The notes beneath the pieces are model-generated. The model did no database searches and had not been told where the DNA came from. It saw only the letters and a program-made list of their open reading frames with translations. This document shows positions 49,200 through 57,642 of a DNA stretch of 64,000 bases, piece after piece. The stretch comes from Bradyrhizobium frederickii (GTDB lineage: Bacteria; Pseudomonadota; Alphaproteobacteria; Rhizobiales; Xanthobacteraceae): contig NZ_SPQS01000021.1 in assembly GCF_004570865.1 (NCBI RefSeq), positions 1 through 64,000 on the forward strand, given 5' to 3'. The translations under genes and the position numbers were made by a program. Within the stretch, counting starts at the first letter, position 1, and each line of letters begins with the position of its first letter.

Positions 49200-50585
49200 A
49201 TGTCCGCTGTCGCCGAGTTGCTTTACTCGCGCCGCGTGCCGCAGGTCGCGGTGCTGGCGCTGATCTCCTTCAGCTTCGCAGGGTGCAGCGCCGACATGTC
49301 GTCGCGACTGTCCCAGTCGAATTTCTCCAATCCCTTCTCCTCCGAAGCGACCGGTTCGGTGCAGCAGGCCCCGCCGCCGCAGCGTGAGCTGCCGCAATAT
49401 GCGCGGCCGCAGACCCAACCCGGCTCCTATCAGTCGCAGCCCTTGCCGCCGCCGGCGGTTTCCGCCCCGCAATCCTATCCCGTTGCGGCAGGTGGCGGAG
49501 TGTCCGGAGGCGGGCGCGGCGTCGGCTCCTACGCGCCGCCGGCGCAACCGCGTCTGGAGACCACGGCCACCGTGCCGTCGCGCTCGGTCGCGGCTGCCCA
49601 GCCGGCCGGCGGGACCAAGATCATCGTCGGCACCAGCGATACGCTGGAGGTGCTCGCCAAGCGCTATCACGTCACGCCGCAGGCGATCCTTGCCGCCAAC
49701 GGCTACAAGGGCCCGCGCGCGCTGTCGCCCGGCCAGCAACTGATCATCCCGCATCCGGCGACGGCGGCTGCGCCGGCTCCTGCGCTAACTCCGGTCGCGG
49801 CAGCTCCCGCTGCGAAGCCGGTTGCCGTCATGGCTGCGCCGCCGAGCACTCACTTCGTCAATCGTGGCGACACGCTCGCCAGCATTGCCCGCAAGAACCA
49901 TATCTCGTCGGCCGAGCTTGCCCGTGCCAACGGTCTCGATCCGTCGGCCAAGCTCAAGCTCGGCGCCAAGCTGACCGTGCCCGGCGCAAAGACCGCCGCC
50001 GTCGCGGCGCCGGTTGCCGCAGCTCCTGTCACGGCCGCTCCGGTTGCGGGCACGCTGCAGCCCGTTGCAGCCGCTCCCGCGCCCGCCACCAAGATGGCCG
50101 CGGCCGGCGCGCCCGTGCAGAGCGCGCGCCTCGCCCAGGCCACCACCAATGTCGAAGAGAAGCCCGCCGAGACCCCGGCCAAGGCTGCGGAGACCACCAG
50201 CGCGCTGCCGACCTTCCGCTGGCCGGTGCGCGGCAAGGTGGTCACGAGCTACGGCGCCAAGACCAACGGCAAGTCCAACGACGGCATCAATCTCGCGGTG
50301 CCCGAGGGGACGCCGGTCAAGGCGGCCGAAGACGGCGTCGTCGCCTATTCCGGCAACGAGCTGAAAGGTTACGGCAATCTGGTCCTGGTTCGGCACTCCA
50401 ACGGCTACGTCACCGCATATGCCCATGCGAGTGAGCTGTTGGTGAAGCGCGGCGACACCATCAAGCGCGGTCAAGTCATTGCCAAGTCGGGTCAATCCGG
50501 GGAGGTGGCGTCGCCGCAGCTCCACTTTGAGATCCGCAAGGGATCGAGCCCGGTTGATCCGCTTCAATTCCTGAACGGGGCGTGA
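49200..50585 (+). CDS. NlpD-like lipoprotein with two LysM domains and a degenerate M23 domain
   Basis: A 461-aa lipoprotein. A hydrophobic signal (about 14-28) ends in the lipobox FAGC (Cys29). Pro/Gln-rich sequence is followed by LysM domains (about 135-185, DTLEVLAKRYHVTPQAILAA, and about 217-262, DTLASIARKNHISSAELARA) and a C-terminal M23/LytM domain (about 345-460). The zinc ligands appear changed: the H-x3-D region reads SNDGINLAV and the H-x-H region reads PQLHFEI, so it is probably not a peptidase. Like NlpD of E. coli it would activate a cell-wall amidase at the septum. Ala/Pro linkers are long. Confidence 0.85.
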   Translation: MSAVAELLYSRRVPQVAVLALISFSFAGCSADMSSRLSQSNFSNPFSSEATGSVQQAPPPQRELPQYARPQTQPGSYQSQPLPPPAVSAPQSYPVAAGGGVSGGGRGVGSYAPPAQPRLETTATVPSRSVAAAQPAGGTKIIVGTSDTLEVLAKRYHVTPQAILAANGYKGPRALSPGQQLIIPHPATAAAPAPALTPVAAAPAAKPVAVMAAPPSTHFVNRGDTLASIARKNHISSAELARANGLDPSAKLKLGAKLTVPGAKTAAVAAPVAAAPVTAAPVAGTLQPVAAAPAPATKMAAAGAPVQSARLAQATTNVEEKPAETPAKAAETTSALPTFRWPVRGKVVTSYGAKTNGKSNDGINLAVPEGTPVKAAEDGVVAYSGNELKGYGNLVLVRHSNGYVTAYAHASELLVKRGDTIKRGQVIAKSGQSGEVASPQLHFEIRKGSSPVDPLQFLNGA

Positions 50586-50625
50586 GGCGAGGGCCCGAAG
50601 CAGGCCAAGCCATCACCACATGCAA

Positions 50626-50754
50626 GCTGTCATCGTCCGCCTTGTGCGCAGTTGCGCACTGGGCGGGCGATCCAGCATTCCAGAGACGATTATTGTTGAG
50701 CCGAGAAGCCGCGGCGTGCTGGATTCCCCGCCTTCGCGGGGAATGACAGTTGTG
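50626..50754. repeat. intergenic palindromic repeat element
   Basis: About 129 bp from AGCTGTCATCGTCCGCC to GAATGACAGTTGTG, with ATCCAGCATTCCAGAGACG and GTGCTGGATTCCCCG as inner arms. It is an inverted-orientation relative of the element at 44954-45060 (both contain CCCCGCCTTCGCGGGGAATGAC-type ends). It lies between the convergent NlpD-like gene and the DUF815 gene, where it could end both transcripts. Confidence 0.7.
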
Positions 50755-50776
50755 GGCGAGGCGACGGCTTGGCCCG

Positions 50777-51781
50777 CTACTTCGCCGTCAGTTTGACGCC
50801 CAGCCGGCCCGCCAGCTCCTGCACGAATTGCCAGGCGACGCGGCCCGAGCGTGAGCCGCGGGTGGTCGACCATTCCAGCGCCTCGCGCTCCAGCGCCTCA
50901 TCGTCGGCCTTGACGCCGAAATGGCCGCAATAGCCGCGCACCATGGCGAGGTATTCGTCCTGGCTGCAACGGTGGAAGCCGAGCCAGAGGCCGAAGCGAT
51001 CGGACAGTGAGACCTTCTCCTCGACGGCTTCGCCGGGATTGATCGCGGTCGAGCGCTCGTTCTCGATCATGTCGCGCGCCAGCAGATGACGGCGGTTGGA
51101 GGTGGCGTAGAGGATGACATTCTCGGGACGGCCCTCGATGCCGCCTTCGAGCACGGCCTTGAGCGATTTGTAGGACGCGTCATTGCCGTCAAAGGAGAGG
51201 TCGTCGATGAACACGATGAAACGGAAGCTGGCGTCGCGGAGCTTCTCCATCAGCATCGGCAGCGTTTCGATGTCCTCGCGGTGAATCTCGATCAGCTTCA
51301 GCCTGTCGGCCAGCTTGCGGTCCGCGTTGATGCTGGCATGCGCGGCCTTCACCAGCGACGATTTGCCCATGCCGCGCGCGCCCCAGAGCAGGGCGTTGTT
51401 GGCGGGCAGGCCGGCTGCGAAGCGCTCGGTGTTCTCCATCAGGATGTCGCGCATCCGGTCGATGCCCTTGAGCAGGAACAGCTCGACGCGGCTGACCCGC
51501 GGCACGGGCGCGAGGCGGCCGTCGGGATGCCAGACATAGGCATCTGCCCGTTCGAACGACTCAGGCTCGAGGGCCGGGCGGCCCTGAGCGGAGAGGTGCG
51601 CCGCAATGGTCTCCAGCGCGCGGACAATGCGCTCCTGGGAGTGGTTGGGCGTTGCCTCGCGAGGGGCTTTGACGGTCCTCTTGATCGTCCCCTTGGGGCG
51701 ATTTGCCGCGACGCGGGCCGGCTTTCCGGCAGGGGTACGGGGGCCTTTGCCGGCCGGGCTTTTGCTAAGGTTTTTGGGCAT
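50777..51781 (-). CDS. DUF815 family AAA ATPase
   Basis: A 334-aa protein. A basic, Pro/Lys/Thr-rich N-terminus (1-50) precedes an AAA-type nucleotide-binding domain with Walker A in LLWGARGMGKSSLVKA, Walker B in FRFIVFIDDLSFD and sensor region ILYATSNRRHLL. DUF815 proteins are widespread in proteobacteria and have no settled function. The ATG at 51781 is taken; a longer frame to 51874 would overlap the region divergent to yajC and looks like noncoding sequence. Confidence 0.88.
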   Translation of the reverse strand: MPKNLSKSPAGKGPRTPAGKPARVAANRPKGTIKRTVKAPREATPNHSQERIVRALETIAAHLSAQGRPALEPESFERADAYVWHPDGRLAPVPRVSRVELFLLKGIDRMRDILMENTERFAAGLPANNALLWGARGMGKSSLVKAAHASINADRKLADRLKLIEIHREDIETLPMLMEKLRDASFRFIVFIDDLSFDGNDASYKSLKAVLEGGIEGRPENVILYATSNRRHLLARDMIENERSTAINPGEAVEEKVSLSDRFGLWLGFHRCSQDEYLAMVRGYCGHFGVKADDEALEREALEWSTTRGSRSGRVAWQFVQELAGRLGVKLTAK

Positions 51782-51962
51782 GTCCGAAGTTCCTGAGAAC
51801 GCAGCCTTATCGGGCCTGAGGAGCCGCCGCAAGGTGGCTAAAAGGGCGGTCTGGCAGCGTTGCAATTGGGGCAATGGCCGCTATAGTCCGCGCGAATTTG
51901 ACCGAACCGGTCGCCTTTGAAGGCCTGACCGGTTTTCCCCCGTTCCCACGAGGATTGTCCGA

Positions 51963-52340
51963 ATGCTGATTACCCCTGCGTATGCCCAGGCTGCGGGCGC
52001 CGGTGACACCAACAGCATGTTGATGTCGCTGCTGCCGTTCGCCCTGATCTTCGTGATCATGTACTTCCTGATTCTGCGTCCGCAGCAGAAGAAGGTCCGC
52101 GAGCACGCGGACCTCGTGAAGAACATCCGCCGTGGCGACACCGTCGTGACCTCGGGCGGCCTCGTCGGCAAGGTCACCAAGGTCGTCGACGACGACCAGA
52201 TCGAGTTCGAGATTTCCGACGGCGTGCGGGTGCGACAGATGCGCCAGATGATCTCCGGCGTGCGTGCCAAGGGCGAGCCGGCGAAGGAATCCAAGGATAG
52301 CGCGAAGGACGCCGCCAAGGACGACGCCGCGTCGAAGTGA
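51963..52340 (+). CDS. yajC: preprotein translocase subunit YajC
   Basis: A 125-aa protein with one membrane helix (about 19-39, MSLLPFALIFVIMYFLILRP) followed by the conserved RPQQKKVREHADLVKNIRRG and GDTVVTSGGLVGKV. The C-terminal tail is Lys/Asp/Ala-rich. It associates with SecDF. It is the first gene of yajC-secD-secF. Confidence 0.94.
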   Translation: MLITPAYAQAAGAGDTNSMLMSLLPFALIFVIMYFLILRPQQKKVREHADLVKNIRRGDTVVTSGGLVGKVTKVVDDDQIEFEISDGVRVRQMRQMISGVRAKGEPAKESKDSAKDAAKDDAASK

Positions 52341-52387
52341 GCGCGTTCGCGAGCATCTCAAGTCTCCTGATCTGACAGGTCCAGTCG

Positions 52388-53992
52388 ATGTTGTATTTCA
52401 CGCGGTGGAAGGCGCTCGGGATCATCCTGACGGCGCTGATCGTGTGCCTCTGCGCGGTCCCGAACTTCTTCCCCGAGGCCCAGGTCAAGACCTGGCCGGC
52501 ATGGGCGCAGCGCCGGCTCGTGCTCGGCCTCGACCTCCAGGGCGGCTCCTACCTGCTGCTCGAGGTCGACTCCAACTACGTGAAGAAGGAACGGCTCGAC
52601 CAGGTCCGCGACGACGTCCGCCGGACGCTGCGCGATGCCAAGATCGGCTTCACTGGCGGCGTCATCGTGCGCAACGATGCGGCCGAAGTTCGCATCACCA
52701 AGGAATCCGACGTCCAGACTGCGCTCGGCAAGCTGCGCGAATTGTCTCAGCCGCTGGGCGGCCTGATGGGATCCAGCGGTCAGCGCGACCTCGAGGTGAC
52801 GGATGCCGGCGGCGGGGTGATCCGCCTCAGCGTCCCGCAGGCCGCAATGCTCGATCGTCTGCGCAAGACCATCGAGCAGTCGATCCAGATCGTCGAACGC
52901 CGCGTCAACGAGCTCGGCACCGTCGAGCCCGTGATCCAGCGCCAGGGCAATGACCGCATCCTGGTGCAGGTCCCCGGCCTGCAGGATCCGACCCGCCTGA
53001 AGAAGCTGCTCGGCGAGACCGCGAAGATGGAATTCCGCATGGTCGACACGACCGTGTCGCCGGACCAGGCGCAGCAGGGCAGGTTGCCGCCGGAATCCGA
53101 GCTGCTGATGAGCGCGTCGCCGCCGCCGACGCCCTATGTGGTCAAGAAGCAGGTCCTGGTCGCCGGCGGCGATTTGATCGATGCCCAGGCGACCTTCGAC
53201 CAGCGTACGAGTGAGCCGGTCGTCAGCTTCAAGTTCAATACTTCGGGCGCGCGCAAATTCGCGCAGGCCACGCAAGAGAATGTCGGGCTGCCCTTTGCGA
53301 TCGTGCTCGACAACAAGGTGATCTCCGCGCCCCGAATCAACGAGCCGATCACGGGCGGTCAGGGCCAGATCTCGGGCAGCTTCACGGTCCAGTCCGCCAA
53401 CGATCTCGCGATCCTGATGCGTGCCGGCGCGCTGCCGGCGCCGCTCACCGTGGTCGAGGAGCGCACTGTCGGTCCGGGCCTCGGCCAGGACTCGATCGAG
53501 AAGGGCGAGCTGGCGGCTTACGTCGGCTCGATCCTCGTCATCGTCTTCATGCTGCTGACCTACCGGCTGTTCGGGGTGTTCGCCAACATCGCGGTGGCCA
53601 TCAACGTCGCCATGATCTTCGGCCTGTTGTCGCTGCTCAACGCCACGCTGACGCTGCCCGGCATCGCCGGCATCGTGCTCACCGTCGGCATCGCGGTGGA
53701 CTCCAACGTGCTGATCTACGAGCGCATCCGCGAGGAGCTGCGCGGCGGCCGCAACGCGATTTCGGCGATCGACGCCGGCTTCAAGCGGGCGCTGGCGACC
53801 ATCCTCGATTCCAACATCACGACCTTCATTGCCGCCGCGGTGCTGTTCTACATCGGCACCGGCCCGGTGCGCGGCTTCGCCGTGACGCTGGGCATCGGCA
53901 TCATCACCACGGTGTTCACCGCCTTCACCATGACCCGGCTCATCGTCGCGGGGTGGGTGCGGTGGAAGCGGCCGCAGAGCGTGCCGATCTAG
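52388..53992 (+). CDS. secD: protein translocase subunit SecD
   Basis: A 534-aa membrane protein. A first membrane helix (about 8-26) is followed by LVLGLDLQGGSYLLLEVD, a large periplasmic P1 domain (about 60-345) and five C-terminal helices beginning near ELAAYVGSILVIVFM, including GIVLTVGIAVDSNVLIYERI. With SecF it uses the proton gradient to complete export through SecYEG. Length is close to the family norm. Confidence 0.95.
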   Translation: MLYFTRWKALGIILTALIVCLCAVPNFFPEAQVKTWPAWAQRRLVLGLDLQGGSYLLLEVDSNYVKKERLDQVRDDVRRTLRDAKIGFTGGVIVRNDAAEVRITKESDVQTALGKLRELSQPLGGLMGSSGQRDLEVTDAGGGVIRLSVPQAAMLDRLRKTIEQSIQIVERRVNELGTVEPVIQRQGNDRILVQVPGLQDPTRLKKLLGETAKMEFRMVDTTVSPDQAQQGRLPPESELLMSASPPPTPYVVKKQVLVAGGDLIDAQATFDQRTSEPVVSFKFNTSGARKFAQATQENVGLPFAIVLDNKVISAPRINEPITGGQGQISGSFTVQSANDLAILMRAGALPAPLTVVEERTVGPGLGQDSIEKGELAAYVGSILVIVFMLLTYRLFGVFANIAVAINVAMIFGLLSLLNATLTLPGIAGIVLTVGIAVDSNVLIYERIREELRGGRNAISAIDAGFKRALATILDSNITTFIAAAVLFYIGTGPVRGFAVTLGIGIITTVFTAFTMTRLIVAGWVRWKRPQSVPI

Positions 53993-54003
53993 GAGCTAAG
54001 ACC

Positions 54004-55023
54004 GTGACATACTACGTTCTCATCGGGCTTGGCATTCTGATTGCCGTCCTCACCGTGATCGCCGCGCTCGGCGTGCTGCCGTCGCTGCGTATCGTCCCGG
54101 ACGACACGCATTTCGATTTCACGCGCTTCCGCCGCATCAGCTTCCCGATCTCGGCGGCGCTCTCGATCGTCGCCATCATACTGTTCTTCACCCACGGGCT
54201 GAACCTCGGCATCGACTTCAAGGGCGGCACGCTGCTGGAGGTGCGGGCGAAGTCCGGCGCCGCCGACATCGCGGCGATGCGCACGACGCTGGATGGCTTG
54301 CGTCTTGGCGAAATCCAGCTGCAGCAGTTTGGCGGTCCCGAGAATGTCTTGATCCGCGTTGCCGAACAGCCCGGCGGCGACAAGGCGCAGCAGGATGCCG
54401 TGCAGAAGGTGCGCAGCGCGCTCGGCGATTCCATCGAATACCGTCGTGTCGAGGTGCTCGGACCGCGCGTCGCGGGCGAGCTCCTGGCCTACGGCATGGT
54501 CGGCCTGATGCTCGCGATCGTCTCGATCCTGATCTATCTCTGGTTCCGGTTCGAATGGCAGTTCGCACTGGGCGCCATGATCGCCAACGTGCACGACATC
54601 GTGCTGACGATCGGATTCATGTCGATCAGCCAGGTTGATTTCGACCTGACCAGCATCGCCGCGCTGCTGACCATTCTGGGCTATTCGCTCAACGACACCG
54701 TCGTCATCTACGACCGCATCCGTGAAATGCTGCGTCGCTACAAGAAGATGCCGATGCCGCAGCTGCTCAACGAATCCATCAACTCGACGCTGTCGCGCTC
54801 GATCATCACCCACTTCACGGTGACGCTGGCGCTGCTGGCGCTGCTCTTGTTCGGCGGGCACGCGATCCACAGCTTCACCGCGGTGATGATGTTCGGCGTG
54901 GTGCTGGTCGGCACCTACACCTCGATCTTCATCGCGGCTCCGATCCTGATCTATCTCGGCGTCGGCGAGCATCGAGAGGATGCGCCCGATACGGCGACAC
55001 CGGCGAAGAAAAACAAGGCATGA
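54004..55023 (+). CDS. secF: protein translocase subunit SecF
   Basis: A 339-aa membrane protein. An extra N-terminal hydrophobic segment (about 3-25, VLIGLGILIAVLTVIAALGV) precedes the usual first helix and the signature GLNLGIDFKGGTLLEVR; further helices follow, including FDLTSIAALLTILGYSLNDT and VVIYDRIREMLRRY. The start is GTG at 54004 with AGGAG eight bases upstream, 11 bases after the secD stop. The doubled N-terminal hydrophobic segment is somewhat longer than in E. coli SecF. Confidence 0.92.
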   Translation: MTYYVLIGLGILIAVLTVIAALGVLPSLRIVPDDTHFDFTRFRRISFPISAALSIVAIILFFTHGLNLGIDFKGGTLLEVRAKSGAADIAAMRTTLDGLRLGEIQLQQFGGPENVLIRVAEQPGGDKAQQDAVQKVRSALGDSIEYRRVEVLGPRVAGELLAYGMVGLMLAIVSILIYLWFRFEWQFALGAMIANVHDIVLTIGFMSISQVDFDLTSIAALLTILGYSLNDTVVIYDRIREMLRRYKKMPMPQLLNESINSTLSRSIITHFTVTLALLALLLFGGHAIHSFTAVMMFGVVLVGTYTSIFIAAPILIYLGVGEHREDAPDTATPAKKNKA

Positions 55024-55083
55024 TCCGAACCGCACGCCCCCGCACGAGTTGGCGAGGGCAGTAAGCTCATTCGGACCAAGCTC

Positions 55084-55467
55084 ATGGCCGGCGATCCCAA
55101 CGCACCCCATTTCCCGCGCTCGGCGCCGATCGAGGCCTATGGCAAGGGCGGCTTCGCCTTCGCCGGCATGTCGCACCGGGGCTCGCTGCTGTGCCTGCCT
55201 GACGCGATCTGGGCCTGGGACGTGACGGATCCCCAGAAGATCGACCGCTACTCGCTCGATCGGGTGTTCACGGCCGCCAACGGCATCGACACGCTCCTGA
55301 TCGGCACCGGAACTGGGCTCTGGCTGCCGCCGCCGGAGCTGCGCCAGGCCTTGAAAGCGGTGAGGGTGGTGCTGGACACCATGCAGACCGGACCTGCCGT
55401 GCGCACCTACAACATCATGATCGGCGAGCGGCGGCGGGTTGCGGCTGCTCTGATCGCGGTGCCATGA
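55084..55467 (+). CDS. Mth938-like domain protein
   Basis: A 127-aa soluble protein of the Mth938-like (DUF498) family, seen in APIEAYGKGGFAFAGMSHRG, DTLLIGTGTGLWLPP and the C-terminal MQTGPAVRTYNIMIGERRRV. The mitochondrial relative NDUFAF3 helps assemble respiratory complex I. Its neighbour is an NDUFAF6-like protein, so the pair recalls complex I assembly factors. The gene follows secF by 60 bases in the same direction. Confidence 0.85.
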   Translation: MAGDPNAPHFPRSAPIEAYGKGGFAFAGMSHRGSLLCLPDAIWAWDVTDPQKIDRYSLDRVFTAANGIDTLLIGTGTGLWLPPPELRQALKAVRVVLDTMQTGPAVRTYNIMIGERRRVAAALIAVP

Positions 55468-55474
55468 ACAGCAC

Positions 55475-56338
55475 ATGAGCAGCGCCGCGCCGCCGCCCGA
55501 TTCCGCCAGCTTCTGCGCCGATCTCGTGCGCCGCCACGACTTTCCGCGCTATGCCGCGAGCCTGTTCGTGCCCGCCGCCGAGCGCCGGGCGCTGCTTGCG
55601 CTCTACGCTTTCAATGTCGAGATCGTCCGCGTCCGCGACCAGGTGAGCCAGCCTTTGCCCGGCGAGATCCGCTTTCAATGGTGGACCGACCTGTTCTCGG
55701 GCCTCGTCCATGGCAGTGCCGAGGGCAATCCGGTGGCGGCCGAATTGCTGCGGGCGATCCGTGATTTCGACCTGCCGGTCGAACCGCTGTCGCTGCTGGT
55801 CGAGGAGCACCAGTTCGACCTCTACAACGACCCGATGCCGACCATGGCGGCGCTGGAGGGCTATCTGGCCGCGACCTGTTCGGCGTTGTTTGGTCTGGCG
55901 GCGCGGATTCTGGCGCCGCCGTCGGGGGCGGTCGAACATCTCGCCCGTCACGCCGGGCTGGCGCAGGGCATCGCGCAGGTCATCACGAATCTGCCGCGCG
56001 ATGCTTCGCACCGGCAGCTGTTCCTGCCGCAGCAGGTGCTGGCGAGCCATGGCTGCCAGGTGGAGGACGTGTTTGCCGGCAAGGAGACGCCGAACCTGCG
56101 CGCCGTGCTGGAGCAGCTCGCCGGCGAGGCGCAACAGCACTTGACCACGGCCTTGTCGCTGCTGGCGGACGTTCAGGCAGCGGTGCGTCCGGCGTTCCTG
56201 CCGCTGAGTCAGGTCGGGGCGGATCTCAAGCGCCTGTCGCAGCCCGGCCGAAATCCGTTCGCGCTGCAGCCGACCTCGCGGCTGCGCACGCTCTGGACGC
56301 TGTGGCGGGCTTCACGTTCCCGGGAATTTACCAAATAG
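55475..56338 (+). CDS. squalene/phytoene synthase family protein, NDUFAF6-like
   Basis: A 287-aa all-helical protein of the prenyl-synthase fold, recognised by LLALYAFNVEIVRVRDQVSQ, EIRFQWWTDLFSGL and EEHQFDLYNDPMPTMAALEG. The second Asp-rich motif that binds prenyl diphosphate is altered and the first is replaced by RVRDQV, so it is unlikely to be a normal squalene or phytoene synthase. Alphaproteobacterial proteins of this type are the relatives of mitochondrial NDUFAF6, a complex I assembly factor. It starts seven bases after the Mth938-like gene. Confidence 0.8.
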   Translation: MSSAAPPPDSASFCADLVRRHDFPRYAASLFVPAAERRALLALYAFNVEIVRVRDQVSQPLPGEIRFQWWTDLFSGLVHGSAEGNPVAAELLRAIRDFDLPVEPLSLLVEEHQFDLYNDPMPTMAALEGYLAATCSALFGLAARILAPPSGAVEHLARHAGLAQGIAQVITNLPRDASHRQLFLPQQVLASHGCQVEDVFAGKETPNLRAVLEQLAGEAQQHLTTALSLLADVQAAVRPAFLPLSQVGADLKRLSQPGRNPFALQPTSRLRTLWTLWRASRSREFTK

Positions 56339-56383
56339 CGGCTGGCTTATCGCCTCGAACCGCCGGATGCTCTATGCTGTCCC

Positions 56384-57628
56384 ATGGCTGAATTGTCCCA
56401 AACCACATCGCCCGATCTCAGCGGCTTTCCGGTCGCACCTGGTGACGTTCAAGCCGCCGCCGACACCATTCGCGGCGCCGTCGTCGAGACGCCCTGCAGC
56501 TACAGCCGCACGCTGAGCGGCATCTGCGGCTGCGAGATCTGGCTCAAATTCGAGAACCTTCAGTTCACCTCGTCGTTCAAGGAGCGCGGCGCGCTCAACC
56601 GTCTCACCGCACTGACGCCGGAGGAGCGTGCGCGCGGCGTCATCGCCATGTCCGCCGGAAACCACGCCCAGGGCGTCGCCTACCACGCCAAGCGGCTCGG
56701 CATTCCCGCCACCATCGTCATGCCGGTCGGCACGCCGATGGTGAAGGTCGAGAACACCAGGCATCACGGCGCGGAAGTGGTCGTCACCGGCGCGACGCTG
56801 GAGGAAGCGGCCGCGTTCGCGCGTCACCATGGCGAAGCCCGCGGCATGATCTTCGTCCACCCCTATGACGATCCGCTCGTGATCGCGGGGCAGGGCACCG
56901 TCGGGCTGGAGATGATGCGAGCGGTCCCCGAGCTCGATACGCTGGTGGTCCCGATCGGCGGCGGCGGCCTGATCAGCGGCATCGCCATCGCCGCGAAATC
57001 GATCAAGCCGTCATTGCGAATCCTGGGCGTCGAGGCCTGGCTCTATCCTTCGATGTACAACGCCATTCACGGCGGCAATCTGCCGGCGCGCGGCGATACG
57101 CTCGCCGAAGGCATCGCGGTGAAATCGCCGGGCAAGATCACCACCGAAATCGTCCGCCGCCTTGTCGACGACATTGCGCTGGTGAACGAAGCCGAGCTCG
57201 AGCGCGCGGTAGCGACCCTGATCTCGATCGAGAAGACCGTCGTGGAGGGCGCCGGCGCCGCCGGCCTCGCCGCGCTGATGTCCGATCCGCCCCGCTTTGC
57301 CGGCCAGATGGTCGGTCTCGTCCTGAGCGGCGGCAATATCGACACGCGGCTGATCGCATCCGTTCTCACGCGCGAGCTCGCGCGCGAAGGGCGGCTGACC
57401 CAGCTCTCGCTCGATATCCCTGACAGACCCGGACAATTGGCCGCGGTGGCCGCGCTGCTCGCCGAAGCCGGCGCCAACATCATCGAGGTCTCGCACCAGC
57501 GCACCTTCTCCGAGCTGCCGGCCAAGGCGACGCTCCTGCAGCTCGTCATCGAGACCCGCGATGCTGCGCATCTCGACGAGGTGATGGCCAGGCTCAGCGC
57601 ATCCGGATTGCGCGCGCGCTGCACGTGA
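56384..57628 (+). CDS. ilvA: threonine ammonia-lyase (threonine dehydratase) with ACT domain
   Basis: A 414-aa PLP enzyme of fold type II. The PLP lysine is in FTSSFKERGALNRL, with SAGNHAQGVAYHAKRLG and the phosphate loop PIGGGGLISG. The C-terminal domain (about 335-414, LDIPDRPGQLAAVAALLAEA) is a single ACT domain, the layout of TdcB-like enzymes with ACT rather than of the longer IlvA with two ACT-like domains. It converts threonine to 2-oxobutanoate and ammonia, the first step to isoleucine. The name ilvA is by function; the protein could also be catabolic. Confidence 0.88.
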   Translation: MAELSQTTSPDLSGFPVAPGDVQAAADTIRGAVVETPCSYSRTLSGICGCEIWLKFENLQFTSSFKERGALNRLTALTPEERARGVIAMSAGNHAQGVAYHAKRLGIPATIVMPVGTPMVKVENTRHHGAEVVVTGATLEEAAAFARHHGEARGMIFVHPYDDPLVIAGQGTVGLEMMRAVPELDTLVVPIGGGGLISGIAIAAKSIKPSLRILGVEAWLYPSMYNAIHGGNLPARGDTLAEGIAVKSPGKITTEIVRRLVDDIALVNEAELERAVATLISIEKTVVEGAGAAGLAALMSDPPRFAGQMVGLVLSGGNIDTRLIASVLTRELAREGRLTQLSLDIPDRPGQLAAVAALLAEAGANIIEVSHQRTFSELPAKATLLQLVIETRDAAHLDEVMARLSASGLRARCT

Positions 57629-57642
57629 GCGGCACGCTTCTC

